A stretch of DNA of 64,000 bases from Luscinia megarhynchos (taxonomy: Eukaryota; Chordata; Aves; Passeriformes; Turdidae): the NCBI GenBank assembly GCA_034336665.1, contig JAPFBE010000002.1, positions 79,986,905 through 80,050,904 on the forward strand, in the 5' to 3' direction. The position numbers were made by a program, and so were the translations under genes. Of this stretch, positions 52,901-64,000 are shown one piece after another. How positions within the stretch are numbered: the first letter of the stretch is position 1; every line of letters starts with the position of its first letter. Below the pieces are notes generated by a model. That model was given only the letters and a program-made list of their open reading frames with translations. It was not told the origin of the DNA and did no database searches.

Positions 52901-55900
52901 AGCTCAGACGAGCTTTGCCAAAGCTCCAAGGCTCTGTGCTAGGAGCTGGGGCACAGCCACAGTCACACTTCCCTTCTCCCAACCAAGGAGCAGTCAGACC
53001 TAAGGCCCTGGGCGTTCTTCCATCTCTGCCTCGTGCAGAGAGCATGGAAATCCTTCAATGCCTCTGCTGAGCTACAGATCCTAATGCTCCTACCACTGGG
53101 AAACCTACATGGGAAGACCATCCCCAAAAAGTTGTTCTGAAAGTCTGAGCTTTTCAGCTGAGTAAGAAACTACTCAGAGATCTGAAGGAAGGGAGTTAAT
53201 AAATCTGTGAGGTTTTTTCACATTCAGTTAAATCCAAATTTTGTAGCCGGCAAACTTTAGTGGAATTCCATTTTATCAAAACCCTCATGGTCACCTCCAC
53301 TAGAAATGTAAATCTTTGCAGACTGAAACATGCACCCACTGAACTCAGAGAAAAAATAACCTATGATTCGAAGGCACCTTTCACTTCAGCCAAAGACTTG
53401 TGTCCCATGAGGGTTTCATGGAGAAATGAGAAGACAAGGACAGGAGAATTTTTCACATGGGTGATGAAAATTCTTGATATAACCCTGCAAGCATAGGAGC
53501 TTTAAAGATGAACTCCTGACATTTCTCAAAATTTATTCAAGTTTAACTTTACTAAAAGATGCTGATAAAATGATCTCCTGTATTTTCCTGGTTGCTGATT
53601 GTGGTGACAGTGATAGAAAATGAACTTCAGTGGCCCACTGAGTTCTTGTTCTTCTTCAGGAGAGGTGGTAAAATATGAAATATTGCATAGGCAAATAGTT
53701 GTAGATAATTAAAAGTTGTTATGCAATCACAGAATATCACTGCATTTGTTTATAGAGTTTAGAGAACTGATTTTCACAGCCTGCTCTCCAAAACAAAGTT
53801 TTGAATAGTCCATTTCCCAGGATCTAAACCTAAAGTGTTATTTAAAACAAGTTTCAGAATGCCATTGCACATAACATATTAATTTGAGGGTATCTGTAAA
53901 AAGAAATAATCCCAGTAATGAGCATAGAAACTATGTTTAATAATCATCTTTTCTTTTCAAAAAGAGACCCCAGTAAAAACCATGTGAAATGTTTCAATTA
54001 CTCTCCTTCAGCACACTGCTTTATCTAATCTAATCTAAACTGTGTGGAGAGATGGAGTGACAAGGAATTATCAAGTAACAGACAGGAACATTAAAGTGAA
54101 TAATATGTTCTTACCCAGTAGAGCTACCATCATTAACAAAACCATGATGTGTTTCACAGCCCTTCTTTTGTAAAAATAGAGGAGAATGCAGAATATTATA
54201 ATTTCTACAATCTGAAAAAAAAAGAAAAGAAAGTTAGAGCTGTGAAACTATGTAATAAATGCTTCATTCAAAGTCTTTGAGATGTCACACTCATTTTTGC
54301 TGCTCTATCTGTTCAAAGCAAAGAATGGCTCTATAAAATATCTTCTGCTAAAAAACAACTATTGACAGTAGACTGAGCTATACTGTTGTCATTTATCTTT
54401 CCTGTTACAGCAGAAGTTAAACTTTAAGCATTTTTTATATCTTCAGTTTTTCCTCTTGTCACTGGTAATGTTGAGAAGACTTTTTTTAATGTGACAGCAA
54501 AGGTATGGATATTTATCTGTAATAATATTACAGAAACTCTGTCTATAATTCCTATGACTAAAGCACTCAGCTAAAGAAAGAGCAACCTCTCCTTTTAGCT
54601 ATGGTGTTCCTAATGTCACTGTTTGTGATGTACAAGCTTATTTTTGGTACCCTCTTTGCCCTTCTCACCATTCCTACTAAAAAATCCCCTTAAAACTTTG
54701 TCCAAATTTTCCTCCATACATCATAAGGAGGAAAACATTTATTTCATATGGTAGTTCCCAAATCACAGCTGCTTGCCAGGAGCTTACCTTGAAAAGGTCA
54801 ATGACACCCTAGCAGACCACACTATTGGACATGTTGAGATGCTGAAGCAGCTCCACCTACACCATGCACGGTCCAGTTTTGCTCCTTCAATAACATGTGA
54901 CAGCTAAATGACATTAAATTTGCTGACTTCCTGTTCATATGCCTCTGCAGATTCCCTCAGTGGCTCTTGCCATCTCAAAAGCATGGGTATTTTGCCTCCT
55001 GCCAGAAGGGATTGCCCAAATATCCCTTTATGCCCAAAGAAAGCATCCAGAAGACTCATGGAAGCAAGAGTGATGGACCTCTGCACTAAGGGGTGCTCAG
55101 AAAGTAATCAAATGGGGGAAATAAGACAGAAAATGAGATTGTCATCATTACTGAACCTCATTATTGTTATTTTTCCCCAAAAAAGCAAATCATAGATACA
55201 CCTGTTAATCTCCTTGATTTTGTCACCAGCCTATTTTATATTTTATAATGTCATTTCACTCTTAAACTAACACCCACCATAAGGCATCACTAGACTGAAA
55301 AGTACCTGGGTGTTGTGCTGATGAAATTTCCAAAGAAGTGACTGAACAGTTATAGTGATGGTTATATAATGTAATAGCCCATTTCTCATTTTGGAGAGTG
55401 ACTGCAGCAGAAAAGCTGTCAGCTCTGCCCAGTGACTAAAATTCTCTGCCACACTTATACCCTCCCCAGTTCAGTAGTGTTTAAAAATATTAACAGAATA
55501 TAATTATATTTTAATTCAATTTTTATTTACCTTCACATGGATCCCTTGCTCCCAAAGACAACCGAGAGACAATTGCATTTCAAAACACAACAAACACAAA
55601 TTTGGATTTTATATCACCTTTCTTCAAAAAATGTCAAATATTTATCACAAGATTAGAAAAATCAAAACAACAAAGTTGAGCGGGTGTTTAGCTGGTGCTT
55701 ATTTGTTTGTTTTCCAAATATTTATCTGTTTTCAAATGTTGCTTATTTGTTTGTTTTTCAAATGTGTTGAACAGAATAAAGCATTTGGGTATGGGTTAAT
55801 CTAAAAAAAACCCCAAAACTAAAATAACAACAACCAAAAAACCCATTCCTGGATTACCAGGCTAATCCTAATTGAATAATCTTTGCAATCTCTTGTGAAG

Positions 55901-58900
55901 TGCTGGTCTCATTCTCCTCCAGATTGATGTCCCTCTACCCACCAGGCTTGCCTCTCCAGCTTCATCCGACAGTGCCACACTGGGTAAGTGCTAATCAGGA
56001 ACTAAGGCACAAGAAATGTCAAGATCTACAGACAGGTGAGTTCATCTTGGCCTCCCTGTTGAAAACCATGACAGGGTTTTGAGGGGACTTGAGAGGAGAA
56101 GTAAAGGGGGCAGCTTTGCTTTTTGTGCCACAGCCAAACACATCTTAGGGCCAGAGGGGAATATCACATTATCAGGCTGCAGCTACAACAGCCACCAGGT
56201 AGCTTCATTTGCTCTTCTGACAGGGAACAACTGGGAGCAGAACAGAAGAAATCTGTGCTAAGTAATATTGCCCACTCAGAAAGGTACCCACATCGAGAAA
56301 GGAGTCCCAGAGATGCCCTAGGTGTCCTCTTCCATGACACTCCAGTTCAGGACTGGCACGCAGGGGGTGTGACTGGGACTGGGCCATGGCACCAGGCAGC
56401 AGCACAGTGCACTCTGCTTCCCTCTCCAGTGCAAACCTGAGCACCAGTCTCTCTCCCCAGAGCCTCGGGGTGCAGATGATGTCCCAGACCACAGATGGTG
56501 CAGAAAGCCACGAGACAGCCCTACTGCAGGCAGCCACACCTACACTGACTCATTTTATATCCTCTAGGCAATCCCAGCAGGGAGAGGCACCATCATCTGT
56601 CCTGTCACCGAGACTTCAAACTATGCAAGAACAATCACCCAAAAAGAAGCCAAGGGACAGTCACTGGCTCAAACTGTTCCATCCCAGCAGCTCTGTCATT
56701 CCACTCCCTCTTCTACCTCAGTCCACCCCCCTGAGTGGCAGCAAGTGCCAAGCAGCAGCAGCTTTGGCTGAACCAGGTCATCATAGCTCTCTGTCCATCA
56801 GCCTTCTGCTGGTCCTCATCCTTTCATCATCTCTTCTCCTGCTAAAGCTACAATAAAGCTCCACGGTGATCTCCTCCTGCTTAAAAGCAAACCAACCACC
56901 AAGAAGACACATTTGAAAGGAAACAGCCAAGCAGAACAGTGCAAAGGACACTGGAGCCCCTGATGGCAGCTCTGGAAGGGTGAACAGGTCTGTGTGCGTG
57001 GCCACCTCGACCTCCTGGGGAAACCCCAAGAGCAGCCATGGTGTAGGGCCAGAGATGGCAGTCCTGTGACCAGACCTAGGGGATAAATGTTTGCTTTTCA
57101 GGGCTGCTGTGTAAGTTTCCTCAGCTCTGTTAAGTCTCACATATTAAGCTGGAAATCCAAACAATCAGTGCTGCCCAGCAGCCTAACTATTCTTCCAGGG
57201 TTCTCTGCCACTCGTGACCCACCTAAAAGGTAATTTTTAATCAGAAGACAAAGGAGACTCTGTGACAATTAAGTTACACTGCAGGCAGAGTCCATGGCTC
57301 CTAACAGGGCCTCACACAGATGGGGTACCTTATCTGCTGCCTAAAATTGTCTTCTGAGAACTACCCAAAACAGTCCCTAGTCTCATCACAGACACCTGTG
57401 GTAGTGATAAATATGAAGTCCTGGGATGGGAAGGGCATCGATTATATCAGCTTCACATACTCTGTTTAGAGGAAATGAAGGAACTTCACCTGCTTACAAT
57501 CATCTTTGCTATTATAACTAATTTCTACTGAGCTCTCCTCAAGCCCACATCTCATCAACATTTTTAATGATCATGTTTTCCATGTTTCTAAGCATTACCA
57601 GAAGGCACCAAAATAAAATACCACATTGTCTGCCTCAAATGTTTTTCTGGTATATACAGGATGGTCTTCCAGGCACTTTGAAAGAAAAGCAGAAATGTTT
57701 TGAACCTTATTTTGCAGAAATTAAATATTAACAACCCAATTCTTACTACACTTCTGTTTAGGGAAACCTAAGAGCTTCATGTATGATTTATATCTTCTGT
57801 AGAGACTCAAAGTGCATATAAGCAAAACAGAAAAAAACAAGCTAGGGTAGTCATTCTTGCTCAGACATAATTATGCTACTGCACAGTCTCAGAAGGTGAC
57901 TCAAAGTTGTCTTGTGGGAATTAGAAGCTACTTCTGCAGAATATACCAGAGGAGTGTCACATGGGGATGGTTTACCACCCACAGAGAACATTTCATACCA
58001 CTGGAGCTTTGTATTTCTCAGCAGACCACACTTTGGGGCTACTTTTAGAAAGATCCAGTGTTGGACTGCATTATACTTCTGTACTGTCTCCTCATTGTAT
58101 ATTTATACTGGAAATTCTGCAGCTTCTGCTGCACTTTGTTATATCTCAACAGTCAACCTGTGCTAGGCATTTTACAACCAATTTTGAAGAGCTTGTTCTC
58201 TGCCCAAAGAGAATGTTTACAGCAGGGTTTGCTTGATCTTCCAGCAGCACACCAGGGTAATCAGGCCGGTACCTCAGTCTCTTGAGGAGCCTTTCACTCA
58301 TCCCCTTTCTTTGGTCAGAGGAAGCTCAACACAGATGAACTCACAGAACAGAAGGAACACATAAAGTTTGATATATTCTTGAGTCAAGATTTGCTGTGTA
58401 TTTGCTCCATCCTTCCCTACAAACTATGCTATATACATGTAGAACTAGATGCTGGCTGAGGTAGGGAAAAGAGATAAAGAGGAGAAACAAAGTTCAGAGG
58501 TTACCTACTACCTCCTCACAATGTCTCCAAACAAGAATACAGCACAGTCTTCTATGCATTCAATTGTATTCTTGAAAACTTTTCCTGGCTCTAAGTCCAA
58601 AAAGTCCTCATGTGGGGAAAAGCACTTCTCCAGGAACCTGTTTTTTTCAAGAAAATGTGGATGGTATATCACACAGAAACTTCTTGTGTCACCAAGCGTG
58701 GATAAGGAATTTTCTCTCTCCACCATTTCTACACAAATGGGTGAATCAACAATCTAAAATCAGTGCCTAAAGTGTCAGGCTGCTTTATCATCTCTTAGTG
58801 GAACTGCCTGGTAAACAGTGATTGAAATTCAGTAAAAAAAAAAGAGCAAAGTACCCCTATTTTAAACTTCCTCCTCTTACTCTGCTCATTGCATGGACTT

Positions 58901-61900
58901 CTGTTGTAGATGCTGAAGCTACCCTTACTGGGTGCCCCAAAACTCTTGGGTATTGTCTTCAAAAGCCCCTCTACTGCCTGATTGAAAGTACATGTTGGGA
59001 GTTATACAGGGTGAATATTAATTTTTTCTGCTGAGCTGTATCACCATCTTTTGGGATCTTTTAAAGGGCACAAAAAATTGAGAGTGAGTTCAAAATGCAC
59101 AACAAATTGAAAGAGAGGGTCAACGTTTTTTATGGTAGCATGTAATTTGTGTTTAATCAGTAGTTCCTGGATAGTTAGATGCATGTGAAGTCTGCAGGCT
59201 GGCTAAAAGATTAAAGTCTTTGTCCACTCAATGGCTTTCTAACTGAGATTCCTACTAAGAAAAGCCTGGGCACTAAGAATCCAACCTGAGTGAGTCCCTT
59301 TACTGGGAAAAAGTAACTGCTTCTGAAGCTCCTGTATTTTACATTCAGCTGGAGGCAAACATTTTCAGCTTTCCAGAGGAAAAGAGGGACAGAAATTCAT
59401 CCTACTCACTCTGGTCTTGTTCCTGATGTTAATTAAATACATCAAAGAAGATGTATGGTGTTTGAAGTTTGTATACAGCTACTTTAATCAAAATGGTATT
59501 TTTGTATTTGAATTCTATCTCAGGTTCAGATTAACCTAAGTGCAGTGAAGCAGACCACCCCTTCACATCTCAGCTCCATATAAAGCTCCTTTCAGCCAGG
59601 CCTAACAACATGGGAATAAAACAGAGTGATATCAAAGACAAAAAGCTGGACCAAGAACATACATAGCCTGATTTTTAAAAGCACAGTTCCATCGCATTCC
59701 AGAAAAGCCCTGAAACGTAGATGAACAGGCAGACAGGGTGACATGAGCACATATATAGGAAACTTAAACAGCACCAATATTTAGGTTTTCCCTCAAAACC
59801 TTATCAAAATCTTTCCACTCTTTTAAACCATGCACAATTATGACTTTCCCCAGATATGTAGTTAAAAAATATCTTCTGTTGCTGCAGATTTTCACTTTGG
59901 ATTTAGTAGGGTGATAAGGGACCTTCTCTCTTATGAAAATCACACAATTTATCTTCAGCAGTTTTTCTACCACTCTAAAAAGCCCAGTAACCCCAGTTTT
60001 TCTGATTAAGGGAGTAATGTGAATCAGATACTCACAGAATATACCAAAAAAGGCCAGCTCACTAAGTAATTCTGCACTTGTCTTGCTGTGAGCTCTTGAG
60101 GTACATTTGGAGTGAATGTCACCAACAGGTATATCCCTGTTATTGTCAGTGTTCCTCCTTTAAAGAAAAGGACACATTACTTTGGCAATACAGCATTTGG
60201 TAATCATGGTCATACTTGATCTGATTTGGAAATAGTTTCTAGAAGAAAACTGAAGTTCATTTAAACAGATCTACACTAAAGCAATTAGGTTGCTGAGCAC
60301 TTATGGTCTTATCTAGTCTAATTTTCATTGAAGATTCAAAGAATTTTGGAAATGTGAAAAAAAGTTGTCAGTAAAGCCATGTGAATTAGAGTTCTAACTC
60401 AGTAATGCATTTTCAAATACTGTCAATTCTAAACTCAAATGTATGACAAAGGAGAATTAATCCTTTGTATTTCCCCCAGGCACAAAGTGCATCACACAAA
60501 CTTAGCCTAAACTGAAAGGACACATTTCATACTAGTGCAGTCAGTTAGGTCATTAACCAGTGTAAATAAAGATAACTGCCCCAAAGTCAGTGTGGCCACA
60601 GAGATCTGCACAGAGATCTGCACCAGTGACCAACCTGCCCTGGAAGCATCAGATGCAGCACACACGTGCCAGTCCAGTGCTCAAGTGAGGCTGTCATAGG
60701 GCCAACATTCTGGCCACTCCCTGTTGTATCTGCAGATCTATGAACTGTTTTATAAAAGGATGATTTGCAATAGGCTGTTCAGAGCCAGTAGAGTGCCAGG
60801 GCCCCTTTTCAAAGTTGAACTTGCATTATTATGCTTTTAATAAAAATCTGAAAGTTCTGCCTTGTGGACATCTGCCTGTGACAAACACAGATGTTCACTG
60901 AAGTATCAAGATAGAAGTGATATGATCCTAAGATCATAAACTGTATTGGATTAAGGAAGATATTAGCTAATCAATTTTTCTTCAAGTAATCTTTAAAGTT
61001 CTTGGTAAACCTATAAATCGGTGTGGAATGCAAGGCTCAGGAATACAAAACAAAGCACATCCGGAGGGCTTTGCTGGCACTGCTATCTCAAACAGCTCCC
61101 TTGGAAAAGCAGAACTGTGTTATATTTATGTGCTTGCAAAACCATCACCATATTTCCCATCATACAGCTCATTCTTATGGAATGTAGCAACATTGTTAAA
61201 TCCATCTTGCAAAGTCAAACTCACAGAAATAAAATAAATCAGCTGAACACTAGTTAAAGCAACACACAGTGTATAAGGCCATAAGGGAAACATGATCAGT
61301 GAAGGGAGGGGGGGTTTTGAATTTAGCAGCTGAGCTGGCAAACTTGGATTCCAAACCTAAATAAATCGTATATAGTATTCCTGGAACGATGCTGAACAGA
61401 TCTCTCCAACACATTCATGAGAACAGCTGTCCCCACTACAGCTTGGACAATCAAGCCTAGATGTTAGGAACCCACAGAAATATCAGGTGCCCTGTATCAG
61501 GTGCACTGTCCCAGTTGAGATGGCTTGGTGTAAAGCCCAAACCTTGAAATGAGCTTTTCTCTCACTATTACTACGTTCAAGGTGGGCAGTTTTGATATAC
61601 AAAAGAATTTGGACACACATAAAAAGCTGGCAGGCTTTTACAGTGAAGACCACATTTCCCAACTGAACACTTGACAATATGATTATTTGTTTTTTCAAGT
61701 GATAAAACTAAAACCAAAGGGAAGTTATCACTTTAAATTGAGCTTGAATTTTTGTGCAGTATCTATGCAGTAAGAAAACAAAATCTTCTATTCGAATAAG
61801 TAACACTAAAACTTCCCTGTTTTTATTAATTCTTTTATACTCATAAAGACAATACTAAAGAGAACCTCAGAGGTAAAAATAGAAAATGAAAATAAATTTG

Positions 61901-62201
61901 AGCAATAAGGACACATAAGGAATGAATTATGGTTGTAAGAGCAGAGGATTTGGGAATACAGTCTTTTCCTCATGCATTGAAGATTCTCTCTCTTTTTACC
62001 ACTTTTTCCCAATTTTGAAAGTATCTGCCTTGAAACACTTGCTTGGGAAAGTGGGAGTGTGAAGGTGGGGGGCTGCGTGAGAGTTACAGCTTGCTAAGCA
62101 TATGGCAGCACACATGTCTAAATTAGCAAATGCTTACTTACCCAATATATCAGCAGTCCTCATGGTCCTCTTTAGGAAAAAGACAGAAATAAGTGCACTA
62201 C
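43880..62201 (-). CDS. NIPAL2: NIPAL2, NIPA-like membrane protein (8 C-terminal exons; 5' end outside)
   Basis: NIPAL2 belongs to the NIPA/NPAL family of the drug/metabolite transporter superfamily; relatives transport Mg2+, but this member is little studied. Eight minus-strand exons with consistent phases encode about 247 residues, colinear with human NIPAL2 from GSAIISVTFLKD to near the C-terminus. Hydrophobic segments agree with roughly the end of TM3 through TM9: GSALISVFFL; LTITGIYLLVTF; PFLVYS-IVEIIIFCILLYFY; IMVLLMMVALLASLTVIAV; YSIFYIMSVLMATSCAF; TAVVPINFVFFTTSAIISGV; ALLSVFMFLFGCLLSFLGVI. The cytosolic tail is hydrophilic and ends KRQS. The first about 120 residues (TM1-3) must be encoded beyond 64000. 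Tail-to-tail with POP1, as in human. Confidence 0.95.
43960..44285 (-). other. NIPAL2: NIPAL2 intron, 326 nt
   Basis: Short, AT-rich; nothing recognised. Confidence 0.85.
44286..44380 (-). CDS. NIPAL2: NIPAL2 exon, end of TM9 and start of tail
   Basis: Acceptor TTTTGCAG, donor CCTG|GTAAG. Encodes CLLSFLGVIIIARNKKEEHL and QIPFIDCGHIP, matching human CFLSFLGVFLVTRNREKEHL. Confidence 0.95.
44381..45686 (-). other. NIPAL2: NIPAL2 intron, 1.3 kb
   Basis: No recognisable element. Confidence 0.85.
45687..45750 (-). CDS. NIPAL2: NIPAL2 exon, TM8-TM9 junction
   Basis: Acceptor CACATTCCAG, donor TTTGG|GTAAGT. Encodes VIFYREFQSAALLSVFMFLF with split Gly codons at both ends; human is IIFYQEFLGAPFLTVFIYLF. 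Confidence 0.96.
45751..47548 (-). other. NIPAL2: NIPAL2 intron, 1.8 kb
   Basis: Contains the old CR1-like remnant at about 47299-47360; otherwise nothing recognised. Confidence 0.85.
47299..47360 (-). mobile_element. Old CR1 3' end remnant, antisense
   Basis: The plus strand reads ATAGAATTATAGAAAGATTT then GGATGGACCTTAAATATGATCT, resembling the reverse-complemented CR1 terminus with many changes. It may extend toward 47510 in very diverged form. Confidence 0.6.
47549..47637 (-). CDS. NIPAL2: NIPAL2 exon, TM8
   Basis: Acceptor ATCTTGCAG, donor TTTCAG|GTTTGT. Completes Lys and encodes FLNQAMHLYEATAVVPINFV and FFTTSAIIS; human FLNQATKLYNTTTVVPVNHI. FLNQA and VVP.N are family hallmarks. Confidence 0.97.
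47638..49773 (-). other. NIPAL2: NIPAL2 intron, 2.1 kb
   Basis: No recognisable element. Confidence 0.85.
49774..49909 (-). CDS. NIPAL2: NIPAL2 exon, TM6-TM7
   Basis: Acceptor CTTTCAG, donor ATCAA|GTAAGT. Encodes SLTVIAVKAVSSMIALSVKG ... YIMSVLMATSCAFQI; human ASLTVISVKAVSGMITFSVM. The SVKAVS-type motif is conserved in NIPA proteins. Confidence 0.97.
49910..54114 (-). other. NIPAL2: NIPAL2 intron, 4.2 kb
   Basis: Contains the 52330-52733 minisatellite inside a locally GC-rich stretch (about 52200-53060). No exon recognised. Confidence 0.85.
52330..52733. repeat. Minisatellite, 21 units of 17-19 nt
   Basis: Tandem units of the form GCCCAGGGACAGACAGACT without spacers. Variants end CACACT, CTGACT, CAGACT or the shorter CCAAT; some units read GCCCTGGTACAG or GCCCAGTACAG. 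The short CAAT-ending units recur every few units, hinting at a higher-order block. The array is open in several frames on both strands because the unit length is not a multiple of three, so long ORFs here are not evidence of a gene. Confidence 0.95.
54115..54211 (-). CDS. NIPAL2: NIPAL2 exon, TM5-TM6
   Basis: Acceptor TTTTTTTCAG, donor CTGG|GTAAGA. Encodes IVEIIIFCILLYFYKRRAVK and HIMVLLMMVALL; human LEILIFCILLYFYKRKGMKH. Confidence 0.97.
54212..60035 (-). other. NIPAL2: NIPAL2 intron, 5.8 kb
   Basis: Mostly AT-rich. A 44-nt local duplication (TGCTTATTTGTTTGTTTT...) lies at 55696-55771, and a GC-richer patch with a 156-codon plus-strand ORF at 56386-56856. No recognised mobile element. Confidence 0.8.
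55696..55771. repeat. Short direct tandem duplication
   Basis: TGCTTATTTGTTTGTTTT followed by a CCAAAT/TCAAAT element occurs at 55696 and again at 55740; a partial 44-nt duplication. Confidence 0.7.
60036..60157 (-). CDS. NIPAL2: NIPAL2 exon, TM4 and start of TM5
   Basis: Acceptor CTTTAAAG, donor TATTCT|GTGAGT. Encodes GTLTITGIYLLVTFTPNVPQ ... VQNYLVSWPFLVYS; human FAGTYLLVNFAPNITQ and VQYYLVGWQFLIY. Confidence 0.96.
60158..62141 (-). other. NIPAL2: NIPAL2 intron, 2.0 kb
   Basis: No recognisable element; a small duplication CAGAGATCTGCA occurs twice near 60599-60622. Confidence 0.85.
62142..62201 (-). CDS. NIPAL2: NIPAL2 exon, end of TM3 (first exon in window)
   Basis: Acceptor TTCTGTTCTAG, donor ATTGG|GTAAGT. 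Completes Gly and encodes SALISVFFLKRTMRTADIL; human GSAIISVTFLKDNLRASDLL. Confidence 0.95.
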
Positions 62202-64000
62202 CTAGAACAGAAATATAAAGACCTTTATATATATATATATATTTATGTATGTATGTGTATATGTATTTGTTAGAATATCAAGTGCTATAGCAAAAACCTG
62301 CCCTGGGACAAGTTTAAATATATCTCATGGGTGTTGCTGTTGCACCATGCCATGATATAAACAGCCAGCAGTCCATTCCTACAACCCACCAGCACTCAGT
62401 TTCTGCAAGATTTCAGACTTACCCAGCAGGCTCCTACGTGGTTGAAAAGATGTGATACCCTTCTCATTTCCCACGCAGGGACACTGCTTAAACTGCTCTG
62501 CTTCAGTCATGTGTGGAAATGTCAGGAAATCTGGGCACTGATCAGCCTGACTGTTTCACTCCCCACTTGGCTACCAAGTCACTGTATGGACTTGCTCAAG
62601 GCAAACTGCATCACAGAACAATAAAATTCTGCTTCTTTAGTCTTCAATATATTAGAGGCTTATAAGCAAAGTAACAGCAGTACAACTGAGAAGATGAAAG
62701 TCACTGCAAAAACATAGTAATAGTATGAACTAAGGGGTCATGATGTCTGCAGACAAACAGGGAGAAAACCCCACACAGAACACTGTCCATGGTCTTTCAG
62801 AGTGACTTGCTCTGAGGAAGGAGAAAACTGAAGTGAGTCCTAGAAATTTTTTCCTGTTTTCTGGGAAGCACTTTCTTTTGTTCAGCTCTTGCATCTGACC
62901 TCTGCCAGCTCCTAGTCCTGCCTCTTCAGGATGGGCAGCAGTGGGGGGATGAGCAGCAGCAGTGGTTGGGGCAGGTTTTGTGGTTAGCAGCTCAGTGTGG
63001 ACATGTGCTAGAGAGGAAAGAAGGGCTTTGAACTTAGGTTGGATGAGACTGGGAGGCGTGGCTCTATTCCAGCACAACCCATCTACCTTTAAAAAGAAGA
63101 AAAAGAGGCTGGATAGCTCCTCTGAAAAAGAGATGAGTAAAATTCTCTGTTAGAGGTGCATCAGTAATGTTAGATTCATTCAGAAACGTCAAAGAAAGAC
63201 TGCTCAGGAGGGACATTGAAGGGGCACACTGAGTCATGGGGTGCTGCTACAAGAGCTCTCTACTTGCCTACAGCATGGTTTATTCTTGAAATAACAGTAA
63301 AACATTTTTATAACTATCTTTGCCTCTTTATTGTTCTCAAGGAAAATTTAATTCATGCTTAGCTAGTAGATGTACTATAGAAAAATCTAGAGATGTTCAT
63401 GCCAAGAGGTAAACAGAGAACTGGAATTCAGCATCATGCCCCTGTTTTCCAGTCAGTAGAAAATCAGATACAGCAGAAGTCATAAAATTAAACTGTAGCA
63501 AGAGTGATGGGGATCTGTGCAAACGAGTAAGTGCAATAAAAGGATCTTCAGCTGAAAATGCCTCATTGAAATTAGGTTGCCTGGTATGGTTTTCTTTATT
63601 CAGTTTTTCAGTGACGACTTTGCTGAGTGAAGACACTGATGGTATCCAGGCAACACTGGTAATAGCAGAACTACCTAGGTTTGGAAAAAAAAGAAGGGAC
63701 AAAACCCAGGAAAGAAACAGCAGCATCCAAGATAGTGCAGGAATTAATTACTGCTCTGTCTTCCTGCTCTCATAGCTTTCACAAATCCCATCTCAACCCA
63801 CTCACCTAGACAGTCTCTGTCACAGCAAAGAGCTGCTGCTTAAAGGACTGATACCTCAGTGATTTTTTTGCTGTACTTTTTGTTTGTTTTGAGTACTCCA
63901 TGTCTGGGCTCTCTGCATTCAGCAGAGGTCTAGTAATGCAATTCCACTTGGCATCCAATTTGAGGTAAAATGAGTTATGCCCAAGTGTCAGCTTAGGGGG
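62202..64000 (-). other. NIPAL2: NIPAL2 intron (continues past the window)
   Basis: I looked on the minus strand for the preceding exon (the WWGG...GETGNFAAYGFAP-type TM2 region) and did not find it. Contains the TA/TATG repeat at 62226-62266. Confidence 0.7.
62226..62266. repeat. (TA)n and (TATG)n simple repeat
   Basis: An AT dinucleotide run passes into TATG tetranucleotides, 25 nt upstream (minus strand) of a NIPAL2 acceptor. Confidence 0.85.

Noticed and set aside
52273..52929. Long minus-strand ORF (218 codons) and plus-strand ORFs at 52097-52796
   Set aside because: They are produced by the minisatellite, whose units lack stops in several frames; no domain or splice context.
62202..64000. 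Further NIPAL2 5' exon
   Set aside because: No minus-strand segment here resembles the TM1-TM3 part of the family; those exons must lie outside the window.

Overview
The window looks like nuclear DNA of a bird, or at least a sauropsid. Its interspersed repeats are CR1 LINE fragments, it has AT-rich introns with GT-AG boundaries, and it holds three vertebrate genes in the order known from human 8q22: RIDA (minus), POP1 (plus), NIPAL2 (minus). There are no operons, phage, CRISPR or bacterial features. Family assignments come from reading the translations against remembered human proteins; no search was run. Layout: (1) 1-1146 is the 5' end of RIDA on the minus strand: coding exon 1 at 1085-1146, then intron 1, most of which is a CR1 fragment. 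(2) 1147-1444 is a short CpG-rich bidirectional promoter between the RIDA and POP1 start codons, with ZNF143/SBS-like, NRF1-like and E-box motifs. (3) 1445-22125 holds all 15 coding exons of POP1 (about 1007 aa), the large protein subunit of RNase P and RNase MRP. Exon phases agree everywhere except in exon 7, which carries one base too many in an A5 run near 9679-9683 and so shifts the frame. (4) 22126-43879 is the tail-to-tail interval between POP1 and NIPAL2. It contains 3' UTR sequence with poly(A) signals, one CR1 fragment, simple repeats and no gene I can recognise. (5) 43880-64000 holds the last eight coding exons of NIPAL2 on the minus strand (about 247 C-terminal residues of a NIPA-type, magnesium-transporter-like membrane protein). 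Its first exons lie beyond 64000, and a 21-unit minisatellite sits in one intron. How the genes relate: RIDA (deaminates reactive enamine/imine intermediates) and POP1 (tRNA and rRNA processing) are housekeeping genes that probably share one CpG promoter. NIPAL2 is functionally unrelated and converges on POP1. I found no novel multi-gene system. The points most worth a second look are the POP1 exon 7 frameshift (with a possible frame-restoring splice), the shared promoter, a tRNA-like sequence and a candidate poison exon in POP1 intron 10, and the minisatellite in NIPAL2.
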